This document shows positions 30,960-39,152 of a stretch of DNA of 64,000 bases, piece by piece; position 1 is the stretch's first letter; each line of letters begins with the position of its first letter. The notes beneath the pieces are model-generated. The model saw only the letters and a list, made by a program, of their open reading frames with translations, was not told the origin of the DNA and made no database searches. The position numbers and the translations under genes were made by a program. The stretch is from assembly GCA_028819565.1 (NCBI GenBank), contig JAPPLD010000013.1, positions 24,893-88,892 of the forward strand, written 5' to 3'. The stretch comes from Gammaproteobacteria bacterium (GTDB taxonomy: Bacteria; Pseudomonadota; Gammaproteobacteria; Poriferisulfidales; Poriferisulfidaceae).

Positions 30960-32270
30960 ATGATTCGCTCCTCCGTCTATCGCCTGTATCCGGGCACCCT
31001 GCGCCGGGCGCAGTTGCTGTCCGGCGTCGCCGGAGCCAACCGCTACGTCTGGAACTGGGCGATCGGACAGAACCGCGACGCGATGAAAGCCTATGAAGAA
31101 GGTAAGGGCGAAAAGCCGTCGCCGACTTTCTTCACTCTGGGGCTGGAATTCACGAGACTGCGCAACAGCGAAGACCACGAATGGCTGAAGGCGTTGCCGT
31201 ATGCGGAAGTGCGGTATGTCCTGAAGCGGTATGCGGATGCGATGAGAGAGGCCAGGAAAGGCCGGCGCGGATTTCCGAAGTTCAAGCACAAGGAAGACGG
31301 TGACTCGTTCACCATTCCGCAGAACGTGCGGATTGAGAATAACAGGCTGTACGTCACCAAGGTGGGCTGGGTGCCGATCAGTCGCCAGGGCGGCGACCCG
31401 TGGGCGCACGGGAAAGTGAAACAGGCTGTGGTGGTCAAGCCTCCCAGCGGGAAGTGGCATGTGTCGTTGTTTTGGGAAGTCCCGGATGCAGAACTGAAGG
31501 ACAACGGGGAAGCGGTGGGACTGGACATGGGCAAGTGGAACGTGGCGACTACCGAACCGCAGCGGATCTTCATGCCGGACGTCTCCCGTCTTGAAACTCG
31601 GCTGAAGCGGCACCAGCGAAAGATGCACCGGCGAAAACGCGTGCCCTTGTTGGATGCAGACGGGGAGCCAAGGCGAACCCGGCAAGGCAAAGCCATCACG
31701 GTGAATTCGCGCCGCCGCGAGAAGGAACGGAGGATCGTGGCGAAACTGTACCGGAAGGTCGCCCACATCCGGGACAATTGGAAGCACCATGTCAGTTGCG
31801 ACTTGGCGAGCCGGTTCGGGACGGTCTGCGTGGAAGACCTGAAGATCAGGAACATGATGAAGTCGGCCAAGGGCACGATGGAGAAGCCGGGCAAGAATGT
31901 CAAGGCCAAATCATCCTTGAACCGGGGAATTGCGGAAAGTGGCTGGGGTCGGTTGCGCTGGATGCTGGACTACAAGGCGCACCGGGTAGAGAAGGTCGAT
32001 CCAGCGTACACGAGCCAGCGTTGCCACCAATGTGGGCACGTGGCGGAGGAGAATCGTCGGGAGGAGAGATTCAAATGCGTATCCTGCGGATACGCGGGGA
32101 ACGCGGACATTAATGCCGCGTTCAATATACTGGCGTTGGGGACTGGCGCGGCTGGACAGGGAGGGGCGTTCGCCTCTGTCAGAGCCGGACCTCCGGGTGC
32201 GGTTCTTTCAAGTGACCCCGATGATCTGTTTATAGATATACAAGGTCTGCTTGCGGATTATTGTGTATAA
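30960..32270 (+). CDS. tnpB: RNA-guided endonuclease TnpB (IS200/IS605 or IS607 accessory protein)
   Basis: RuvC motifs VGLDMGKWN, VEDLKI, GNADINAAFNIL; zinc finger CHQCGH...CVSCGYAGNAD. Confidence 0.93.
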   Translation: MIRSSVYRLYPGTLRRAQLLSGVAGANRYVWNWAIGQNRDAMKAYEEGKGEKPSPTFFTLGLEFTRLRNSEDHEWLKALPYAEVRYVLKRYADAMREARKGRRGFPKFKHKEDGDSFTIPQNVRIENNRLYVTKVGWVPISRQGGDPWAHGKVKQAVVVKPPSGKWHVSLFWEVPDAELKDNGEAVGLDMGKWNVATTEPQRIFMPDVSRLETRLKRHQRKMHRRKRVPLLDADGEPRRTRQGKAITVNSRRREKERRIVAKLYRKVAHIRDNWKHHVSCDLASRFGTVCVEDLKIRNMMKSAKGTMEKPGKNVKAKSSLNRGIAESGWGRLRWMLDYKAHRVEKVDPAYTSQRCHQCGHVAEENRREERFKCVSCGYAGNADINAAFNILALGTGAAGQGGAFASVRAGPPGAVLSSDPDDLFIDIQGLLADYCV

Positions 32271-32271
32271 G
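32130..32271 (+). ncRNA. Probable omegaRNA/reRNA scaffold overlapping tnpB 3' end (boundaries approximate)
   Basis: Stem-loops after the RuvC-III motif: GAGG-GGCGTTCG-CCTC and CCGGA-CC-TCCGG (32185-32196); by analogy with characterised TnpB loci. Confidence 0.4.
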
Positions 32272-32355
32272 TCTCCTTTTTTTATGCCGCAGTTACAATG
32301 TCTTCTCCGGGAAAACCTTGAGGAAAGGCCTCGCTGGCACTCAGGGAGCATAGAA

Positions 32356-32796
32356 ATGGACGCACGCGTGATTGCCGAGCCGTTGGAGCCTTGGAAAGAG
32401 ATCCAAGAGTTCTTGTCGGCTCATGCGGAATTGCGCGGGAAGTGTGGCGCAATGGTGGTGTTCGTGGGCACGATGCGGTCACAGAACGAAGGGGAGACTG
32501 TACAGTCCATGCACCTTGAACACTACCCGGAAATGACCCAGGCCCATCTGGAAGAAATCGCACGTCAGGCGCGGGACAAGTTTGGGCTTTCAGCCGTCCT
32601 TCTGCGCCACCGTGTCGGGGAAATTCATCCGGGTGACGACATCGTTTTGGTCGCAGTCTGGGCGGAACACCGGAAGGCCGCGTACGAAGGCAACCGGTTT
32701 CTCATGGAGGACTTGAAGTCCACTGCGCCTTTCTGGAAGGAAGAGACCCTCGCAGGGGGCGAGCGGCGCTGGGTGGAGGAAAACACTCCGGGCTGA
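32356..32796 (+). CDS. moaE: Molybdopterin synthase catalytic subunit
   Basis: GAMVVFVGTMRSQNEGETVQSMHLEHYPEMT; HRVGEIHPGDDIVLVAVWAEHRKAAYEGNRFLMEDLKSTAPFWKEE. Confidence 0.92.
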   Translation: MDARVIAEPLEPWKEIQEFLSAHAELRGKCGAMVVFVGTMRSQNEGETVQSMHLEHYPEMTQAHLEEIARQARDKFGLSAVLLRHRVGEIHPGDDIVLVAVWAEHRKAAYEGNRFLMEDLKSTAPFWKEETLAGGERRWVEENTPG

Positions 32797-32802
32797 GCCC
32801 AC

Positions 32803-34065
32803 TCAGGTGATTCCGCTGAACGGAATCACTTCCACGATGGCGCCTTCCTCAACTCGACCTTGCTCCAATGGCAACACGATAAAGCAGTTTGCCTGACTCA
32901 TTGAAGTCAGGATGCCGGAGCCCTGTGCCCCGGTGCAAGAGACTGTGTGGCTGCCATCCTCCGCCTGTTGGAGAATACCCCGCTGGTATTCCACGCGCCC
33001 TTGCCGCTTGCGTAGCGAAGACGTAACCGGAACGCGCAAAGCCAATGGCGGTTGCTCAGTGGCACCTGCCATGCGGAGCAGGGCAGGTCGCACGAACTGA
33101 TAAAAGGTCACCATCACTGAAACTGGATTTCCAGGCAAGCCGAAGAATTTCGCTTCCCCGATCCGGCCAAATGCCAAGGGGCGCCCGGGCTTGATGGCGA
33201 CTTTCCAGAAATTCACGTCGCCCAGCTCGCTCAGCACTTCTTTCACGTAGTCGGCCTCTCCGACCGAGACTCCGCCAGATGTGATGACCATATCAGCCTG
33301 CTCAGAAGCGTCATGGAACGCTTGGGCAACCGCGGCACGATCGTCACGTACCACACCCAAGTCCAAGGCATCCACATGAAGATGCCGCAGCATGGCCGAC
33401 AGGGTGTAGCGATTGCTGTTGTAGATTTGGCCGTCTTCCAGGGGTTCGCCAACTTCCCGAAGCTCGTCCCCGGTAGAGAAGAAAGCGACCCGAATGCGGC
33501 GTCGTACGGGAACCTCGGTAATGCCGACTGAGGCGAGCAGGCCCAGGTCCGCAGGCCCGAGCAGATGTCCGGGTTCCAATATCACGCTTCCTGCGGCAAT
33601 GTCTTCGCCCGCGGCCCGGACATTCTGTCCAGGTTTCTCTCCGGGAAGGATTTCGATTTCCGTGTCGCTAACCGCCCGAATCCGCTCCTGGATGACAACG
33701 GTGTCTGCTGCCTCCGGCATGACCCCCCCGGTCATGATGCGAACACATTCTCCGGAATCTACTGAACCGTCGTGGGGATGGCCCGCGAACGACGACCCGA
33801 TCAAAGTGAAAGTCTTGGGTTCTTGGATCGGCAAATCCTGTCTCCGCACGGCATAGCCGTCCATCGCCGAGTTCGTGTGACCGGGCACGTCGATTTCCGA
33901 GCATACTTCGACGGCCAGCACACGATCCAGCGCCTCCATGGTCGGAACCGCTTCCGTTTCCGTTGTGGGCTGGACGACAGACTGAATGTGCTCAGTGGCC
34001 TGATCTGGCGTGATCGACTCCGGATCAAAATCATCCATGCAGCTGAAAGAGGTTTTAGCATTCAT
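32803..34065 (-). CDS. moeA: Molybdopterin molybdenumtransferase
   Basis: SAMDGYAVR, STGDELREVG, MVITSGGVSVGEADYVKEVL, GLPGNPVSVMV. Confidence 0.94.
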   Translation of the reverse strand: MNAKTSFSCMDDFDPESITPDQATEHIQSVVQPTTETEAVPTMEALDRVLAVEVCSEIDVPGHTNSAMDGYAVRRQDLPIQEPKTFTLIGSSFAGHPHDGSVDSGECVRIMTGGVMPEAADTVVIQERIRAVSDTEIEILPGEKPGQNVRAAGEDIAAGSVILEPGHLLGPADLGLLASVGITEVPVRRRIRVAFFSTGDELREVGEPLEDGQIYNSNRYTLSAMLRHLHVDALDLGVVRDDRAAVAQAFHDASEQADMVITSGGVSVGEADYVKEVLSELGDVNFWKVAIKPGRPLAFGRIGEAKFFGLPGNPVSVMVTFYQFVRPALLRMAGATEQPPLALRVPVTSSLRKRQGRVEYQRGILQQAEDGSHTVSCTGAQGSGILTSMSQANCFIVLPLEQGRVEEGAIVEVIPFSGIT

Positions 34066-34586
34066 CGACGCGCCCTCCTCAGAAGGACGTTGACGGCCCC
34101 GGTGTTGCCGGGAACACTGTGAAAACCGAGAACCTCCGGATGCTGGCGCAATGCGGCATTGACCAATCCTTTCAAGCGTGAACCCCGGTTCTCAGAGCGA
34201 TGTCCTTTCCCGTGGATCAGGCATACGGAACGGCGATTCGCCTGTTGTGCGCGAGCGATGGCAGCCACAATGGTAGTGCAGGCTTCTCGTGCGTCCTGGC
34301 CATGCAAGTCTATTTCCTCGGGAGAAGGCGATAACCGGCCTCTGCACAAATTCTGGTATTCCTTGTCCAGCAATCCAGGACGGCGCCAATTCAAGATCTC
34401 TCGCCCATCCATAGGTTTTGCCTCGGGAACTTCGATCGGACGTTCTCGTGCCGTCTGCCGTGTCGCAGGAGGTCGGGGTTCGGGCACCGAGAGTGCGCGA
34501 TCAGAGCGAGAGCGGCGCCCGAGAGGGGCAACGCCCATCATGGCCTGCTCAAACGCCTCAAGATCCTCGTTGCGTGCTTTGTCCAT
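34062..34586 (-). CDS. Smr-domain (MutS2-like) DNA endonuclease family protein
   Basis: EIDLHGQDAREACTTIV...SVCLIHGKGHRSENRGSRLKGLVNAALRQHPEVLGFHS. Confidence 0.88.
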   Translation of the reverse strand: MDKARNEDLEAFEQAMMGVAPLGRRSRSDRALSVPEPRPPATRQTARERPIEVPEAKPMDGREILNWRRPGLLDKEYQNLCRGRLSPSPEEIDLHGQDAREACTTIVAAIARAQQANRRSVCLIHGKGHRSENRGSRLKGLVNAALRQHPEVLGFHSVPGNTGAVNVLLRRARR

Positions 34587-34753
34587 GGCTGGGGGAAGGA
34601 AAATGGCTGATTTCCAAGTATATCCGACCCATTTTCACACGAGGCCATTCTGTGGGGAAGGCAAGAGCAAATCCATTCTTCCCAAGTTTATGGTGCAAAG
34701 TTAAAATAGACTGAACAGGCCGGCCTCCGGGCTCCGGCGATTCTGCACATACC

Positions 34754-35509
34754 ATGCGCCTACTGCTGAGCAACGATGACGGGTACCAAGCTCCCGGTCT
34801 TGAGTGTCTGGCCGAGCACTTGGGCACGTTGGCCGAATTGACGGTGATTGCGCCCTCTCGCGACCGTAGCGGCGCAAGCAACTCCCTGACACTTGACCGC
34901 GACCTGCATGTGTGCACTGCCCCTAACGGATTCCACTACGTGGAAGAGGGCACTCCAACCGATTGCGTACATCTTGGCATCACCGGGTTGATGAAGCCGG
35001 AGCCGGACATGGTCGTGTCCGGCATTAATAATGGAGCCAATTTGGGAGATGATGTACTTTATTCGGGCACGGTCGCCGCCGCCATGGAAGGGCGGACGCT
35101 GGGGTTTCCGGCGATCGCGGTCTCGATAACATCCCGTACTCCGAAACACTATGAAACGGCTGCGCACATTGCCCGTTCCTTGGTTCACCGCCTGTCAGAG
35201 CGGGAGCTTCCTCCAGAGATCATTCTCAACATCAACGTTCCAGATCTGCCACTGGAAGACTTGCGCGGCTTGCGCATGACCCGGTTGGGCCATCGACATC
35301 GCGCGGAACCTGCAATTCGGCAAGAAGATGAAGATGATCGTTCGGTCTGGCGCGTCGGACCGCCGGGGCCGGACAAGGACGGCGGGGAAGGCACTGACTT
35401 TCATGCGGTGCGCGAAGGGTTTGCTTCCGTCACGCCGATGCAGGTGGACTTGACTCGGCACCGTGATTTCGACAACCTGTCGAAATGGCTGCAGCAGATT
35501 GCTTTGTGA
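34754..35509 (+). CDS. surE: 5'/3'-nucleotidase
   Basis: MRLLLSNDDGYQAPGLECLAEHL; APSRDRSGASNSLTL; VVSGINNGANLGDDVLYSGTVAAAMEGR. Confidence 0.96.
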   Translation: MRLLLSNDDGYQAPGLECLAEHLGTLAELTVIAPSRDRSGASNSLTLDRDLHVCTAPNGFHYVEEGTPTDCVHLGITGLMKPEPDMVVSGINNGANLGDDVLYSGTVAAAMEGRTLGFPAIAVSITSRTPKHYETAAHIARSLVHRLSERELPPEIILNINVPDLPLEDLRGLRMTRLGHRHRAEPAIRQEDEDDRSVWRVGPPGPDKDGGEGTDFHAVREGFASVTPMQVDLTRHRDFDNLSKWLQQIAL

Positions 35510-35535
35510 AAGCGCATACAAACGAAGGAACCGGC

Positions 35536-36171
35536 ATGACTGCCGCTCGGCACCAAGCGGCCCTGATCGAGCGTTTGCGCGAGAAGGGGATTGGAAACGA
35601 GGCGGTCCTGCAAGCCATCCTAGAAACGCCTCGGCACCGCTTCGTGAGCGACGCGGTCGCCCGTCACGCCTATCGCGACGACGCCTTGCCCATTGGCTAC
35701 GATCAAACCATTTCCCAACCGTACGTGGTGGCCTTCATGACGCAGGCTCTGCTGGAGGCGGGATCTCCCCGGATCGTGCTTGAAATCGGGACCGGGTCCG
35801 GCTATCAATCCGCAGTTCTGGCCAAACTGGTGAAACGGGTCTACAGCATCGAACGCATTCCCCAGCTGCATCGACAGTCAAGTCAGCGACTTCGCGAGCT
35901 GGGCATTCACAACGTTTCCACCCGCCTAGGCGATGGCAGCCAGGGGTGGCCCGAACGTGCGCCTTACGAGGCGATCATGCTTACGGCGGCCAGTCCGGCC
36001 CCGCCCGAGGCGCTTCTGGAACAACTGTCCGAAGGGGGTCGATTGCTAATCCCGGAGGGTGCGCCCCATGAAGCCCAGACGCTGGTACGCTACGCCAGGA
36101 CAGTGGGAGGCATCACTCGGGAAGAGCTCCTGGACGTGTTGTTTGTGCCACTGGTACCCCAGGCAGGTTGA
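35536..36171 (+). CDS. pcm: Protein-L-isoaspartate O-methyltransferase
   Basis: RHRFVSDAVARHAYRDDALPIGYDQTISQPYVVAFMT; VLEIGTGSGYQSAVLA; 35485 upstream start also possible. Confidence 0.94.
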   Translation: MTAARHQAALIERLREKGIGNEAVLQAILETPRHRFVSDAVARHAYRDDALPIGYDQTISQPYVVAFMTQALLEAGSPRIVLEIGTGSGYQSAVLAKLVKRVYSIERIPQLHRQSSQRLRELGIHNVSTRLGDGSQGWPERAPYEAIMLTAASPAPPEALLEQLSEGGRLLIPEGAPHEAQTLVRYARTVGGITREELLDVLFVPLVPQAG

Positions 36172-36173
36172 AT

Positions 36174-36755
36174 ATGCGCTTGTTTGCCCCTCTATACGAC
36201 CAGACCTTGCGTTGGGCCCGCCACTCCCGGGCACCTTGGGCCTTGAGTGTCCTGAGTTTTGCGGAATCCGTCATTTTCCCCGTTCCGACGGACGTGATGC
36301 TGGCACCCATGGTGCTGGCGCAACCGTTGAAATGGCTGCATTATGCGGCTCTTGCGACGGTTTTCTCAGTACTCGGTGGTGTTTTTGGCTACCTGCTGGG
36401 AGCTTGGGCATTCGACTGGGCCTCCGCTTGGCTTTTGGCCAATGATGGAAATCAGGTATTTGCCGAGGCACAGCGACTGTTCCAGGAGTGGGGGGTCTGG
36501 TTTGTTTTCATTGCAGCCTTCACACCTGTCCCCTACAAAGTATTTACGATCAGTGCCGGCTTCATGGCGTTGGCGTTGGTACCTTTCGTTATCGCCTCGG
36601 CAGTGGGTCGGGCAGCACGATTCTTCCTCGTTGCTGGCCTTGTGCACTGGGTAGGTGCTCGGTACGAGCCTTGGCTGCGCCGTCACGTAGAATCTGTTGG
36701 CTGGCTGATCGTGGCTGTTTTGGTTCTGTTCTTCGTATACCGCGAATGGTTCTGA
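36174..36755 (+). CDS. YqaA-family membrane protein (DedA/SNARE-associated superfamily)
   Basis: ALSVLSFAESVIFPVPTDVMLAPMVLAQP; surE-pcm-yqaA-nlpD context. Confidence 0.85.
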   Translation: MRLFAPLYDQTLRWARHSRAPWALSVLSFAESVIFPVPTDVMLAPMVLAQPLKWLHYAALATVFSVLGGVFGYLLGAWAFDWASAWLLANDGNQVFAEAQRLFQEWGVWFVFIAAFTPVPYKVFTISAGFMALALVPFVIASAVGRAARFFLVAGLVHWVGARYEPWLRRHVESVGWLIVAVLVLFFVYREWF

Positions 36756-37519
36756 AGAAGGGTATCTGGCAGGCTTTAATCCTTGGAGTGTTCTGCACAG
36801 GGAGCATCTCCTGCGCGACTCTTACGGACCTGCTGGTCGAGCCTTTCGAGCCATCGGTTTCATCGAAGAAAAAATCAACCACCCCCAAAAAACAGGCGAA
36901 AGCCTGCTATCCGGTCAGGGACAGGGAGATTACCTATACCGTACGCAAAGGCGACACGCTGGGTGAAATTGCAGAATGCTTTAAGACGCGTTGGTACTAC
37001 ATCGCCAAACGGAACAAAATCAGGGACCCCAACCGAATCAAAATCGGTCAGAAACTGATCATTCCGGCGCGGTCAGGCAAGGTCGCGGCCAGCAGCGGAA
37101 AAAAGAGCAAAAGCACTGCCACGTCTTCACGGCCGCCGACCCGTGCCAAGAGTGGCATCAACTGGACCTGGCCGGCCCAAGGCAAGATCATCCGGAAGTT
37201 CTCATCCAAAGGGTCGGGGAAGCAGGGAATCTCGATCTCCGGCAAGATGGGGCAGAAGATCGTATCTGCGGCTCCGGGCAAGGTGGTCTACAGCGGGGAA
37301 GGGTTGGTCGGTTACGGGAAACTGATTATCGTGCAACACAAGAAAGAATTCCTGACCGCCTATGCGCATAACAACCGCCTGTTGGTCAAGGAGGGGCAAT
37401 CGGTCAAGAGAGGGCAGACGATTGCGCATATGGGAAAGACAGCGGCAAAGTCGCCGCGGCTTCATTTCGAGATCCGTTATAAGGGGAATGCTGTCGATCC
37501 GCTGAAATACCTGCCTTAG
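36746..37519 (+). CDS. nlpD: NlpD-like lipoprotein with LysM and degenerate M23 domain
   Basis: Lipobox SISC; YTVRKGDTLGEIAECFKTRWYYIAKRNKIRDPNRIKIGQKLIIP; M23 fold lacking the canonical HxxxD Zn site (ISISGKMGQKIVSAAPGKVVYSG). Confidence 0.86.
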   Translation: MVLKKGIWQALILGVFCTGSISCATLTDLLVEPFEPSVSSKKKSTTPKKQAKACYPVRDREITYTVRKGDTLGEIAECFKTRWYYIAKRNKIRDPNRIKIGQKLIIPARSGKVAASSGKKSKSTATSSRPPTRAKSGINWTWPAQGKIIRKFSSKGSGKQGISISGKMGQKIVSAAPGKVVYSGEGLVGYGKLIIVQHKKEFLTAYAHNNRLLVKEGQSVKRGQTIAHMGKTAAKSPRLHFEIRYKGNAVDPLKYLP

Positions 37520-37890
37520 ACCGGCAGGATCAGACAAGCCGCGACATTCCGCCCGTCTTGGGCAAGCAGGTTATAGGTTCGGCAGGCCGCGATCGTGGTC
37601 ATTGCTTCCAGTCCAATCTCCCGACTCAGAAGTGCCCCATAAACCTCCGGATCCGGCAACTGGAGATCCGCACCCGTGCCGAGAACCACCAATTCGGGCT
37701 GATACTCGATCACCGTCGAGAAGTGCTGTGGTTTCAATGGTTCGCTGGCGATGATGGGCCATGCCTGCACCGGTTGGCCAGGCAACAGCATGAAGCTTTC
37801 CGTCAAATCCTGCCCATTGACGCGGACCCCCTCCGCGCTACACGAGTGGATGATGAATTCCGCTGCCGCGTGATCTTCCGCAAACTCCAT
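37516..37890 (-). CDS. Mth938-like (DUF498) domain protein
   Basis: VNGQDLTESFMLLPGQPVQAWP...QPELVVLGTGADLQLPDPEVYGALLSREIGLEAMTTIAACRTYNLLAQDGRNVAACLIL. Confidence 0.83.
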   Translation of the reverse strand: MEFAEDHAAAEFIIHSCSAEGVRVNGQDLTESFMLLPGQPVQAWPIIASEPLKPQHFSTVIEYQPELVVLGTGADLQLPDPEVYGALLSREIGLEAMTTIAACRTYNLLAQDGRNVAACLILPV

Positions 37891-37970
37891 GGGTAATACT
37901 ATAATGGCGTAAATGCAGGGCGTTAGCCGTTGTTCCCGATTATAGAAAACCGACTGGCGGCCGTTTCCCC

Positions 37971-39152
37971 GTGACCGAAGAGTTTCAGCGCGTCTCGCGC
38001 CTTCCCCCATATGTATTCAGCATCGTCAGCGACCTGAGGTCCAAGGCGCGTCGGCGCGGCGAAGATATTATCGATTTTGGGATGGGCAACCCGGATCAGC
38101 CCACGCCGCAGCATATCGTGGACAAACTCTGCGAAACCGTGGCCCGGGGCGACACGCATCGGTATTCGACCTCGCGCGGCATTCCACGCCTGCGCCAGGC
38201 GATCGCCGGCTGGTACCAGCAAAAATTCGACGTGGAAATTGATCCGGAGACGGAAGCCATCGTGACGATCGGCTCAAAAGAAGGCTTGGCTCATCTGGCC
38301 TTGGCCGTACTGTCTCCGGGAGACATGGTGGTCGTGCCAAATCCGGCCTATCCAATCCACCCGTACAGTTGCGTTATCGCCGGGGCCGAGCTCAACTACG
38401 TGCCTATAGACGACGAAGAAGAGTTCCTGAACTCCCTGCAGCAGACTATCGAGAACTGCTGGCCGCGCCCGAAAATGCTGCTGCTGAATTTTCCCTGCAA
38501 CCCGACAGGGCATTGCGTGGGATTGGATTTCTATGCCAAGGTGGTGGACATTGCGCAAGAATACAAACTGTGGGTGGTCCAGGACATCGCTTACGCCGAA
38601 TTAGCTTTTGATGACTACGTGGTGCCGTCCATCCTGCAGGTCAAAGGCGCAAAGGACGTGGCGGTGGAGTTTTATACTTTGTCGAAGTCCTACAACATGC
38701 CAGGCTGGAGGGTCGGTTTTATGTGCGGGAATGCACGCTTGGTCAGTGCGCTTTCGCGAATCAAGTCCTACGTGGATTACGGGTTGTTCACCCCGATTCA
38801 AGTGGCCGCCATCGCGGCATTGGAAGGGCCCCAGGACTGTGTCCGCGAAATCTGCCAGATGTACCAAGAGCGCCGGGATGTGCTGTGCGACGGACTGAAC
38901 GCGATGGAATGGCCCGTGACGAAGCCGTCTGCGACCATGTTTGTGTGGGTGCCGCTTCCGGAAGCCTACGCGGACCTGGGGTCGCTTGAATTCAGCAAGA
39001 TGCTCTTGAAACGGGCTAAGGTCGCAGTTTCGCCGGGGATCGGGTTCGGGCAGCATGGCAACGGGCATGTCCGTTTCAGCCTGATCGAAAACACACAGCG
39101 GACCCGCCAGGCGCTGCGCAATATCAAATCGATGATGAGGGACGCGGAATGA
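37971..39152 (+). CDS. alaC: Alanine/LL-DAP-type aminotransferase (PLP)
   Basis: DIIDFGMGNPDQPTP; NFPCNPTG; TLSKSYNMPGWRVGF; adjacent to hom. Confidence 0.87.
   Translation: MTEEFQRVSRLPPYVFSIVSDLRSKARRRGEDIIDFGMGNPDQPTPQHIVDKLCETVARGDTHRYSTSRGIPRLRQAIAGWYQQKFDVEIDPETEAIVTIGSKEGLAHLALAVLSPGDMVVVPNPAYPIHPYSCVIAGAELNYVPIDDEEEFLNSLQQTIENCWPRPKMLLLNFPCNPTGHCVGLDFYAKVVDIAQEYKLWVVQDIAYAELAFDDYVVPSILQVKGAKDVAVEFYTLSKSYNMPGWRVGFMCGNARLVSALSRIKSYVDYGLFTPIQVAAIAALEGPQDCVREICQMYQERRDVLCDGLNAMEWPVTKPSATMFVWVPLPEAYADLGSLEFSKMLLKRAKVAVSPGIGFGQHGNGHVRFSLIENTQRTRQALRNIKSMMRDAE

Larger units (their letters stand above)
30861..32271 (+). mobile_element. Standalone TnpB insertion element with imperfect inverted ends
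   Basis: Left CTTATATACAATGATCTGCAAG (30861-30882) against reverse complement of right end CTTATACACAATAATCCGCAAG (32250-32271), 19/22 identical; encloses tnpB; no TnpA seen in window; no clear target duplication. Confidence 0.7.

Noticed and set aside
30850-32285. Target-site duplication for the TnpB element
   Set aside because: Left flank (TTTTTTTGGG) and right flank (TCTCCTTTTT) share only T-richness; no convincing direct duplication.
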